64,000 nucleotides of DNA from Duganella alba (lineage in GTDB: Bacteria; Pseudomonadota; Gammaproteobacteria; Burkholderiales; Burkholderiaceae_D), in contig NZ_WKJN01000001.1 of the NCBI RefSeq assembly GCF_009674495.1, forward strand, positions 248,001 to 312,000, given 5' to 3'. The notes below the pieces were generated by a model. The model had not been told where the DNA came from. It did no database searches and saw only the letters and a program-made list of their open reading frames with translations. Position 1 is the stretch's first letter, and every line of letters starts with the position of its first letter. The translations under genes and the position numbers were made by a program. Positions 16,734 to 24,617 of the stretch are shown here, in pieces.

Positions 16734-18821
16734 TTGTTGACCGTACTCATGGCAACCCGCGATGGCGCCGCGACTTTGCCGCAAGTGCTCGACGCCTACT
16801 GTCGCCTGGCCGCGCCGCCGGATGGCTGGCGCCTGCTCATCGTCGACAACGGCAGCAAGGACGACACGGCGGCGCTGCTGGCCAGTTACGCCGATCGCCT
16901 GCCGATGCGTCGCCTGCATGAAGCGGTCGCCGGCAAGAACCGCGCGCTGAACCGTGCGCTGGACGATGTGCTGGCGCAGCCGGATGCCGACGATGCGCTC
17001 TGCATCTTCACCGACGACGATGCAACGCCGGATGCCGACTGGTTGCTGCAATGGCAGGCGTGCGCCAGCGCGCATCCGGATCACAGCGTGTTTGGCGGCG
17101 CCATCTTGCCGGACTGGGCCGCGCCGCCGCCGGCGTGGCTGCTGCCGCTGATTCCCACGGGATTGACGTATGGCCTGACATCGCCCGACCTGGCGGACGG
17201 GCCCGTGTTTCCCGGCCTGGTGTGGGGCGCCAACATGGCGGTGCGGCGCGCGGTGTTCGCAGCCGGGCATCGCTTCGACGTGGGCGTCGGGCCGAACGGC
17301 GCCGAGTACGCCATGGGCAGCGAGACGGAGTTCACGCGCAGGCTGGCGATGACCGGCCACCGCGCCTGGTTCTGCGGCGCGGCGCGGGTGGCGCATCATA
17401 TTCGCCCGCACCAGGCGGGAATCGATTACATCCTGCGGAAGGCGTGGCGTTTTGGGCGGGGAAAGTACCGGCAAGAGCCGCCGGGCCGGTTTGTGGAACT
17501 ACTGGACGTGCCGCGCTGGATGTGGTTGCGCTATCTGCTGGAAGTGGCGGCGTTGGGAAGGGCGATGCTGGCTGGCGACGCCGGCCGAAAGTTCAGCCAT
17601 CGCTGGGAACTGGCGTATTTGCGCGGCTATTTTCATGAGGCCTGGCATGGCGCGCCGCGCCGCCAGAAAACGGTGCTGGTCAGCAGCTATTCCGGCGAGC
17701 TTGGCGGCATGGAACTGCGCATGGCGCAGGAAGTGCGCTATCTGCAAGCGGCGGGCTATGCCGGCATGCTGGCGGTGCCGCAGTTCGACGGCGTCACCGG
17801 CTGGAGGCAGCGGCTGGCCAGGGAGCAGATTACGGTGGCGGAATTCAGTCCGCCGGCATTCTTCGAGGGTACATGGCGTTGGCGCAATCTGCGGCGCTGG
17901 CGCGCGCAGTGGTTTGCCGCCGGGCGGTTGCTGGCGTTCAAGGCCAGTCTGGTGCACGTGGCGTTCTGCTGGACCACTTACGGTGCGTCCCTGCTGTGGC
18001 TGGCGCAGCGTTGCCGGTTGCCGACGGTGATCAGTGTGCACAACGCATTCCCGGCCATCCGCTTCACGTCCTGGCACGCGCGGCTGTTACGGCAGGCTTT
18101 CAGCAATGTGCGCGGTATTTATGCAGTGTCGGACTCGGCGCTGGCGCATTTTCTGGAAATTTACCGGCCGTTTATCCCCCCGTCCGCGCGGTTGGCGGTG
18201 ATTCCGAATCCCGTGGATATCGCGTTGTTCCGCCCCTCGCCGGCGGTGCAGTTGCAAGCGCGCAAGCGGCTGCAGGTGCCGCAACAGGCATTGTTGATGG
18301 GCGTGGTGGCGCGGCTGTCCGAGCAGAAGCGGCCGGATATGGCGGTCGACATGCTGGCGGTGCTGCGTGGGCGGTTCCCTGATCTGTATCTGGTCCTGGC
18401 CGGCGGCGGACCGCTGGAAGGGGCGTTGCGCGCGCAAGTCGCCCGGCTCGGCCTGTTGCCGTGGGTGATTTTTACCGGCTTCGTTGAACATGTGCAGGAG
18501 CTGATGCCGGCGCTGGATATGCATTTGCTGATGAGCCGCAACGAAGGGTTTGGCATCGCCACCATCGAGGCGATGGCATGCGGCGTACCGGCTGTGGCCA
18601 CCGATGTTCCCGGCAGCGCCGATATCCTGCGTGGCAGCCGGGGCGGCATGCTGATCCCGGCCAATGATCTGGCCGCGGCGGCTGCGGCGGTCGGCGATCT
18701 GCTGGCCGATCCGGCGCGGCGGACGGCAATGGGCCGTCATGGGCGGGCGGAAGCGGTGGCGCGCTACAGCAGCGTCGTGGTGGGCAAGCAGGTGCGGGCG
18801 TTCTACGACGGTTTGCTATGA
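16734..18821 (+). CDS. Fused glycosyltransferase: GT2 domain plus GT4 domain
   Basis: 695-residue bifunctional protein. Residues 1-305 are a GT-A (GT2) domain, with VLMATRDGAATLPQVL, LLIVDNGSKDDT and the metal-binding FTDDDATPDADW. Residues about 311-695 are a GT-B (GT4) domain beginning KTVLVSSYSGELGGMELRM and carrying NEGFGIATIEAMACGVPAVATD, the donor-binding E-x7-E region. Two linked transferases could add successive sugars without releasing the lipid intermediate. The start is TTG at 16734, preceded by GGGGAG at 16720-16725; the next candidate, ATG at 16749, would cut into the first beta strand. It overlaps the flippase by four bases. Confidence 0.88.
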   Translation: MLTVLMATRDGAATLPQVLDAYCRLAAPPDGWRLLIVDNGSKDDTAALLASYADRLPMRRLHEAVAGKNRALNRALDDVLAQPDADDALCIFTDDDATPDADWLLQWQACASAHPDHSVFGGAILPDWAAPPPAWLLPLIPTGLTYGLTSPDLADGPVFPGLVWGANMAVRRAVFAAGHRFDVGVGPNGAEYAMGSETEFTRRLAMTGHRAWFCGAARVAHHIRPHQAGIDYILRKAWRFGRGKYRQEPPGRFVELLDVPRWMWLRYLLEVAALGRAMLAGDAGRKFSHRWELAYLRGYFHEAWHGAPRRQKTVLVSSYSGELGGMELRMAQEVRYLQAAGYAGMLAVPQFDGVTGWRQRLAREQITVAEFSPPAFFEGTWRWRNLRRWRAQWFAAGRLLAFKASLVHVAFCWTTYGASLLWLAQRCRLPTVISVHNAFPAIRFTSWHARLLRQAFSNVRGIYAVSDSALAHFLEIYRPFIPPSARLAVIPNPVDIALFRPSPAVQLQARKRLQVPQQALLMGVVARLSEQKRPDMAVDMLAVLRGRFPDLYLVLAGGGPLEGALRAQVARLGLLPWVIFTGFVEHVQELMPALDMHLLMSRNEGFGIATIEAMACGVPAVATDVPGSADILRGSRGGMLIPANDLAAAAAAVGDLLADPARRTAMGRHGRAEAVARYSSVVVGKQVRAFYDGLL

Positions 18822-20257
18822 AACCGCATCGGTCCTTTCTGTTCTCGTTTTCCGAGAAATACACGCTGCTGGTGCTGAACACCATCGGCGCCATGGTGCT
18901 GGCGCGCTTGCTGACGCCGGCCGACGTCGGCGTCTACGCGGTCGGCGCGGTGATGATCGGGATGGTGCAGGCGTTGCGCGATTTCGGCGTCGGCGCCTAT
19001 GTCATCCACGCCAGGGAACTGGACCGGCAGCAGTTGCGGGCGGCGCTGGGCGTCAGCATCCTGGTTGCGTGGACGCTGGCGCTGCTGGTGCTGGCGATCA
19101 GCGTGCCGGCGGCGTGGTTTTATCAGGATGGCCGGCTGCGGACGGTGTTGCAGTTGCTGGCGATTAACTTTGCGCTGATCCCGTTCAGCGCCGTGGCCTT
19201 GCCGTATCTGCGCCGGCAAATGCGGTTTTCGGCCATTTTTGCCATCAATACCAGCCAATGCGCGGCGCAGATGTTGTGTTCGATTGTGCTGGCCAAGCTG
19301 GGGTGGGGCTACCTGAGCCTGGCGTGGGGTGCGGTGGCCGGCGCGGTGGGGACGTTGCTGGCGACGATGTGGTGGCGCCCATCCGGACTGCCGTGGCTGC
19401 CTGGACGGCAGGGCATCCGCAAGATTCTGTCGTTCGGCAGCGTCTCGACGGCCGGAACCCTGATTGACGAGGCCGGCGTGGCGGCGCCCGATCTGATTAT
19501 CGGCAAGATGACCGGGCTGGCGGAAGTCGGTATTTACAGCAAGGCCATGGGCGTCATCAACGTCTTCAACCAGTTGGTGACTGCGGCGGTGTCGCCGGTG
19601 ATCTTTCCCCTGTTTTCCCTGCAGGCGCGCGAAGGACATGATCTGCGCCAGGCCTATCTAACGACGGTGAGCTACATGACGGCGCTGGCCTGGCCGTTCT
19701 TCGGTTTTGTCGCGCTGATGGCGCCGGCGCTGGTGCGGGTGCTGTATGGCGATCAGTGGGATGCCGCCGTGCCGTTGATACGCATCATCTGCATCGCTTC
19801 GGCGCTGTATAGCATGTTCAGCATGGCGCGCTATCTGTTCGTGGCGATGGGCGAGGTCCAGGCGCAGGCGCGGCTGGATGTGATGGCGGTGCCGGTGCGC
19901 GTGATCGCGGTGCTGGCGGCGGCGCCGTTCGGACTGGAATGGGTGGGCTGGGCGGTGCTGCTGGGCGCTGTCTTCCGCAGCGGCCTGACGTTCTTCTACC
20001 TGCGTCGCCTGGTCGGCATGCGTTGGAGGCAGTTGCTGGCGGCATCGCGGCGCAGTGGTGCGGTTGCCGGGCTATGTCTGTGCGGCGTGGCGGCGGTGCG
20101 AATCTGGCAGCCGGCCGCGCAGGCGTTGCCGCAACTGGCCGTGGCAGCGGTGGTTTGCGCGCTGCTTTGGTTTGCGGCCATCCATTACGTCCGTCACGCG
20201 TTGGCGAACGAATGCACGCTGGCCGCCCGCAAGGCACTGGCGTTGCTGCAACGATAA
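18818..20257 (+). CDS. Wzx-type flippase (MOP/PST family polysaccharide transporter)
   Basis: 479-residue membrane protein with roughly 12-14 hydrophobic segments, matching the MATE/PST exporter family. It should flip the undecaprenyl-linked repeat unit from cytoplasmic to periplasmic face. Family-like sequences include LNTIGAMVLARLLTPADVGVYAVG near the N-terminus and LVTAAVSPVIFPLFSLQAREG in the middle. The four-base overlap with the GT2-GT4 gene and nine-base gap to the next glycosyltransferase place it in one operon. With the Wzy-like proteins and the chain-length protein it completes a Wzx/Wzy-dependent pathway. Confidence 0.87.
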   Translation: MKPHRSFLFSFSEKYTLLVLNTIGAMVLARLLTPADVGVYAVGAVMIGMVQALRDFGVGAYVIHARELDRQQLRAALGVSILVAWTLALLVLAISVPAAWFYQDGRLRTVLQLLAINFALIPFSAVALPYLRRQMRFSAIFAINTSQCAAQMLCSIVLAKLGWGYLSLAWGAVAGAVGTLLATMWWRPSGLPWLPGRQGIRKILSFGSVSTAGTLIDEAGVAAPDLIIGKMTGLAEVGIYSKAMGVINVFNQLVTAAVSPVIFPLFSLQAREGHDLRQAYLTTVSYMTALAWPFFGFVALMAPALVRVLYGDQWDAAVPLIRIICIASALYSMFSMARYLFVAMGEVQAQARLDVMAVPVRVIAVLAAAPFGLEWVGWAVLLGAVFRSGLTFFYLRRLVGMRWRQLLAASRRSGAVAGLCLCGVAAVRIWQPAAQALPQLAVAAVVCALLWFAAIHYVRHALANECTLAARKALALLQR

Positions 20258-20266
20258 GGAGTTCCC

Positions 20267-21334
20267 ATGCGCGTTGGCGTCCTGTCCTATCCCATGCTGT
20301 TCCAGCGCGACGGCGGCTTGCAGGTGCAGGTGCGGTCGACCATCGAAGCCTTGCGCCAACTGGCGGCGCCCGGCCTGGAGATTGAGCTGGTCGATCCCAA
20401 TCATCAGCGCCTGGATCATTATGATGTGATCCACGTTTTTTCCGCCATTAACGGCAACTACCGCGTGCTGGAGGTGGCGACCGAAATGGGCGTGCCGGTG
20501 CTGTTGTCGGCGGTGCTGTCGCCGGGATGGAGCCGCCAGGCGACGTGGCGAGCCGACATCGCCGACCGCCTGACCGGACGTCTCACAAAGTGGCAGGTGC
20601 AGACCAGCTATGCGCAGATCAAGCGGGCGCTGCAACTGGCGCAGATGGTCGTGGCGCTCGGCGCGGCCGAGAAGCAGGCGCTGATCGAGGGCTTCAAGCT
20701 GGAACCGGCACGCATCCAGGTGCTGCCCAATGGCATAGGCGAACAGTTCTTTCATGCGGACAGCGCCATCTTTCGCCGCCAGACCGGTCTGGAGGGGCCG
20801 TTTGTGCTGATGGTCGGGGCGATTTCGCCGTACAAGAATCAGCATGGGCTGGTGCGCGCGCTGGCGCAACTGGATTTGCCGGTGGTGCTGATCGGCCGCG
20901 CGCAGCATCAGCATCAAGCGTATTTGCAGCAGCTGCTGGATTCGCCCAAGGTACGCTGGCTAGGTCAGCTGGAGCATCACGATGCGTTGCTGGCCAGTGC
21001 CTATGCGGCAGCCTCGGTGCTGGCCTTGCCCAGCCAGGGCGAGGTGTTTCCGCTGGCGGTGCTGGAAGCCCTCGCGGCCGGCACGCCCGTGGTCATGACC
21101 GATGAAAGCGCACTTAGTCTGCCCCACAGCGGCTTCGCGCTGAAGCAACTGCGCTGGGATGATACGCAGGCGCTGTGTCGCGCAATCCAGGCGTTTGTGG
21201 CCGCACCGCCGCCGCGCGCGGACGTCAGCGCGCTGGTGCAAGCCTTTACCTGGCAACGCGTGGCGCAGAAGATCGTCAACTGCTATCACATGCTGCACGA
21301 GCGCGGCACGCGGGGGAAGCCTGATGCTGTTTAA
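20267..21334 (+). CDS. GT4-family glycosyltransferase
   Basis: 355-residue GT-B enzyme. The C-terminal donor-binding domain shows FVLMVGAISPYKNQHGLVRA and QGEVFPLAVLEALAAGTPVV, the usual E-x7-E site. The N-terminus (MRVGVLSYPMLFQRDGGLQV) carries the Gly-Gly acceptor loop. It starts nine bases after the flippase with AAGGAG as ribosome site, and overlaps the MBOAT gene by 11 bases. It likely adds one sugar of the repeat unit; donor and acceptor cannot be told from the sequence. Confidence 0.87.
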   Translation: MRVGVLSYPMLFQRDGGLQVQVRSTIEALRQLAAPGLEIELVDPNHQRLDHYDVIHVFSAINGNYRVLEVATEMGVPVLLSAVLSPGWSRQATWRADIADRLTGRLTKWQVQTSYAQIKRALQLAQMVVALGAAEKQALIEGFKLEPARIQVLPNGIGEQFFHADSAIFRRQTGLEGPFVLMVGAISPYKNQHGLVRALAQLDLPVVLIGRAQHQHQAYLQQLLDSPKVRWLGQLEHHDALLASAYAAASVLALPSQGEVFPLAVLEALAAGTPVVMTDESALSLPHSGFALKQLRWDDTQALCRAIQAFVAAPPPRADVSALVQAFTWQRVAQKIVNCYHMLHERGTRGKPDAV

Positions 21335-22715
21335 TTCCTTCAGCTTCCTGTTCCTGTATCTGCCGGTGGTCTTGGCGGGATACTTCCTGCTGTTGCGCTG
21401 GCGGCCGGCGTGGATCGCAGGCTGGCTGGCCCTGGCTTCGCTGTTTTTCTATGGATACTGGGACGCGCGGTATCTGCCGTTGCTCATAGGTTCCATCGTC
21501 TTCAATTACTGGTGCGCGCAGCATCGGCGGCTGCTGGGATTTGGCGTGGTGGCAAACCTGGCCTTGCTGGCGTACTACAAATACGCGAACTTCTTCCTGC
21601 CGGGGCAGGGCTGGGACATCATTCTGCCCGTGGGGATTTCGTTTTTCACTTTTACGCAGATTGCCTATCTGGTGGACTGCCATCGCGGTGGCACGGGCGA
21701 ATACCGGTTGGTGCATTACACGCTGTTCGTCAGCTATTTTCCGCATTTGATCGCCGGGCCGGTCCTGCATCACAAGGAGATGATGCCGCAGTTCGACCGG
21801 CCGGCGCGGTTCGATATGGCGAATATTGCGATCGGCCTGTCGATATTCGTCGTGGGGCTGGCCAAGAAGGTGTTGCTGGCCGACCCGATATCGGTGCTGG
21901 TGGCGCCGGTGTTTGCGCCGCATGCCCAGCCGCAGCTGGTGGAGGCCTGGATCGGCACGCTGGCGTACACGTTCCAGCTGTATTTCGATTTTTCGGGATA
22001 CTCGGACATGGCGATTGGCTTGTCGCGGCTGTTTGGCGTGCGCTTGCCGCTGAATTTCAATTCGCCATACAAGGCGGTCAACATCAGCGAGTTCTGGCGG
22101 CGCTGGCATATGACGTTGTCGCGCTTTTTGCGGGATTATCTGTACGTGCCGTTGGGCGGAAACCGGCATGGAAGCGTGAGCCGCTATCGTAATCTGATGG
22201 CGACCATGCTCCTGGGCGGACTGTGGCATGGCGCCGGCTGGACCTTCGTGGCGTGGGGCGCGCTGCACGGCGTGTACCTGGTCATCCATCATGGCTGGCA
22301 GGCGCTGTCGGGTTGGTCAACGCCGCGCTGGTGGGGGCGCTGGCTGACGCTGCTGGCGGTGATGGTGGCGTGGGTGCTGTTTCGCGCGCCGGACATGGCG
22401 ACGGCCGGCGATGTGCTGCGGGGACTGGCCGGCCTCAACGGGGTTTCGTTGCCGCGCGGGATGGCGCCGCTGGGTGCGCTGGGCTGGCATCCGGCATTTG
22501 ACGGCATCCGCTGGATAGACGTGAGCGGGCCGGCGCTTCCCGCGCTGCTGCTGGCGATGGCGCTGGCCTTGTATGCGCCGAATACGCAGGAGTGGTTCGA
22601 CGGCTCCATGCGGTGGACGCCTGCCTTGTGGCGCAGTGCGCTGATGGCGACGGTGTTCCTGGGCTGCCTGTTCAATATGAACCGGGTGAGCGAATTTCTC
22701 TATTTTCAGTTCTGA
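21324..22715 (+). CDS. MBOAT-family O-acyltransferase (AlgI-like)
   Basis: 463-residue polytopic membrane protein of the MBOAT family. It should pass an acyl group, usually acetyl, across the membrane for O-acylation of polysaccharide. Seen: MLFNSFSFLFLYLPVVLAGY (typical AlgI-type start), VGISFFTFTQIAYLVD, FSGYSDMAIGLSRLFG, WRRWHMTLSRFLRDYLYVPL, and the His motif GLWHGAGWTFVAWG. It overlaps the upstream glycosyltransferase by 11 bases and is followed two bases later by a membrane-anchored GNSR-motif protein, like the AlgI-AlgJ/X pairing. O-acetylation of the exopolysaccharide is the natural reading. Confidence 0.92.
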   Translation: MLFNSFSFLFLYLPVVLAGYFLLLRWRPAWIAGWLALASLFFYGYWDARYLPLLIGSIVFNYWCAQHRRLLGFGVVANLALLAYYKYANFFLPGQGWDIILPVGISFFTFTQIAYLVDCHRGGTGEYRLVHYTLFVSYFPHLIAGPVLHHKEMMPQFDRPARFDMANIAIGLSIFVVGLAKKVLLADPISVLVAPVFAPHAQPQLVEAWIGTLAYTFQLYFDFSGYSDMAIGLSRLFGVRLPLNFNSPYKAVNISEFWRRWHMTLSRFLRDYLYVPLGGNRHGSVSRYRNLMATMLLGGLWHGAGWTFVAWGALHGVYLVIHHGWQALSGWSTPRWWGRWLTLLAVMVAWVLFRAPDMATAGDVLRGLAGLNGVSLPRGMAPLGALGWHPAFDGIRWIDVSGPALPALLLAMALALYAPNTQEWFDGSMRWTPALWRSALMATVFLGCLFNMNRVSEFLYFQF

Positions 22716-22717
22716 CC

Positions 22718-23878
22718 ATGTACACACAAGCTGAATGGCGCCGCTACGTCACCGTGTTCTGCGGCATTGGCCTGCTGGTGACCGGCGCGGTGGCCACGCT
22801 GAATTACCGGGTCGATCCGTATCTGACTCACCAGTGGGATACGCCGCACCTCCAGCGCCTGCTGCCGGGGCGGGAAAAACTTAGCCCCTGGGGCAAGACC
22901 TACGCGCTGGCGCGGTTCCAGCCGCAGGTGCTGTATGTCGGCAATTCGCGCACCGAGCTGGGCCTGCCGGTACGGACCGCGCTGTTCGGCGAGCGGCGCG
23001 TGTTCAATGCGGCCCTGTCTGGCGCGTCGCTGGGCGATGCGGCGGCGATGGTGCGGCATGCCGCAGCGGTCAGCAGGGTGGAGACCGTGGTGTGGGGCAT
23101 CGATGCGCCATCGTTTTCCATGGAAATTGGCAATACGGACTTCGACCGTGCGCTGGTGGCGGCCGATCGCCATTATTTTCTGCGGCGCGGCTTGATTAAC
23201 CTGAAGCGGGCCATCAGCATCGATATGACGCTGGATTCGATTCGCGTGCTGCGCGGCACGTTTGGCCAGATCTGCCAGTCCAGCCTTGCCTTGTATGGGC
23301 AACGTGACGGGCGTTGCGTGCGGGACCGTATCGATAGTCTGGGCGGCGCCAGCGCCGCCATCTTGCCGCGCGTGCGGGATTTCGAGCGTGGCGCCGGGCC
23401 GACGGCGGATGCGATGCAGGAGCTGAACGTGAGTGTCGCCAGTCTTTGCCTGCAGGGCACGCGGTTGCGGCTTTATGTCAATCCCACGCATGCGATGACC
23501 AGCGATGCGCTGTACTGGGCCGGCAAATGGCCGGCAATGGAGGCCTGGCAGGCGCAGCTGGCCGAATTGGCGGACCGCCATCGCCGGCATGGCTGCGATG
23601 TGCGCGTGTTCGACTTTTCCGGCTTCAACAGCGTGACGAGCGAGGCGCCGCCGCAGGTCAGCGGCCTACGGGAAATGCGGAATTATTGGGAGACCTCGCA
23701 CTACCGCGAGCGTGTCGGCGCCATGGTGCTGGCACGCATGTTCGGGCAGGCCGGCGGCGATTTCGGCGTTGAACTGACTCCGGCGACCATGGCGCAGCAT
23801 CAGGCGGCGCAGCGGCTGGCACGGGATCGTTACCATACCGGGCATCCAGTGGAAACCGCACTGATCAGGAAGCGTTGA
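22718..23878 (+). CDS. Membrane-anchored SGNH-like protein paired with MBOAT
   Basis: 386-residue protein with a membrane segment at about 11-27 and a periplasmic remainder. YVGNSRTELGLPVR (73-86) has the Gly-x-Ser-Arg signature seen in SGNH/AlgX-like proteins, with Ser77 as possible nucleophile. VVWGIDAPSFSMEIG resembles a later strand of that fold. Placed directly after the MBOAT gene, it probably accepts the acyl group and transfers it to the glycan. No closely named family is recognised, so the catalytic role is inferred from motif and position. It ends 14 bases inside the convergent methyltransferase gene. Confidence 0.7.
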   Translation: MYTQAEWRRYVTVFCGIGLLVTGAVATLNYRVDPYLTHQWDTPHLQRLLPGREKLSPWGKTYALARFQPQVLYVGNSRTELGLPVRTALFGERRVFNAALSGASLGDAAAMVRHAAAVSRVETVVWGIDAPSFSMEIGNTDFDRALVAADRHYFLRRGLINLKRAISIDMTLDSIRVLRGTFGQICQSSLALYGQRDGRCVRDRIDSLGGASAAILPRVRDFERGAGPTADAMQELNVSVASLCLQGTRLRLYVNPTHAMTSDALYWAGKWPAMEAWQAQLAELADRHRRHGCDVRVFDFSGFNSVTSEAPPQVSGLREMRNYWETSHYRERVGAMVLARMFGQAGGDFGVELTPATMAQHQAAQRLARDRYHTGHPVETALIRKR

Positions 23879-24605
23879 GCAGCACCGCACAGCCTTTCTC
23901 GCACACGCGCGATGACAGTTGTAGCGCTGGAAATTCCTGCTGCCAGCGTTGCACGATGGCCAGTTCGTCGCTGCGTGCCGCGTCGTCGAGGAAGATCCGG
24001 GCTTCCGGCGCCAGGCGCGGGAACAGCAGCGGCCCTGCGGGATAGCGCGCCTGGGCGCGGGTTGCCTGTGGTGGGCCGTCGATCACCAGCAGGTCGATGG
24101 ACAGCTCGGCCGGCAGCGCGGCAATCGTGTACCACGGCCAGCTTTCACCCGACAAGGTGTGCGGCCGCAAGGGCGCGTCGAGCACCTGCGCCCAATCCTG
24201 CAGGCCGTGGAGCCTTAGCTGTAGCCGCGTTTTCTCGGCGTAGTGCGGATCATGTTCCAGGCTGATGACGCTGCCCGCGCCGTTCAACTGCATGCACCGC
24301 GCCAGCACCAGCGTGGAGACGCCGCTGCTGCATTCGACCACGCATGCCGGCCGCGCGCTGCGGGCGTGTCGCGCCACTTCCAGCAGAAAATCCGGCGACG
24401 CGGCCCAGTCGCGCGTGGGCGGCAGGCTGGATTTGAGGTCGAGTTCGGCATACAGGCCTTGCAGCGCTTCGAGCTGACGGAACAGGCTGGCGTTGTCCGA
24501 TCGTGCCTGATCGCGCATGTCGAACAGCAGCAGGTGGGCATTGCGCAGTTTGTACAGGCTATACAGCAACAGCAGGAACGTCAAGGAATTGAGGAGCAAG
24601 GGCAT
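23865..24605 (-). CDS. Membrane-anchored class I SAM methyltransferase-like protein
   Basis: 246-residue protein. A hydrophobic N-terminal segment (MPLLLNSLTFLLLLYSLYKL) is followed by a short coiled region and a Rossmann methyltransferase domain from about residue 85. Motif I appears as VVECSSGVSTLVLARCM; SLEHDPHYAEKT is the acidic strand 2 and LLVIDGPPQ strand 4. It is the last gene of the long leftward polysaccharide operon, 12 bases after the GT4-CapK gene. Sugar O-methylation is the likely role; substrate unknown. Confidence 0.78.
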   Translation of the reverse strand: MPLLLNSLTFLLLLYSLYKLRNAHLLLFDMRDQARSDNASLFRQLEALQGLYAELDLKSSLPPTRDWAASPDFLLEVARHARSARPACVVECSSGVSTLVLARCMQLNGAGSVISLEHDPHYAEKTRLQLRLHGLQDWAQVLDAPLRPHTLSGESWPWYTIAALPAELSIDLLVIDGPPQATRAQARYPAGPLLFPRLAPEARIFLDDAARSDELAIVQRWQQEFPALQLSSRVCEKGCAVLLNAS

Positions 24606-24617
24606 GGCGATATTTCC

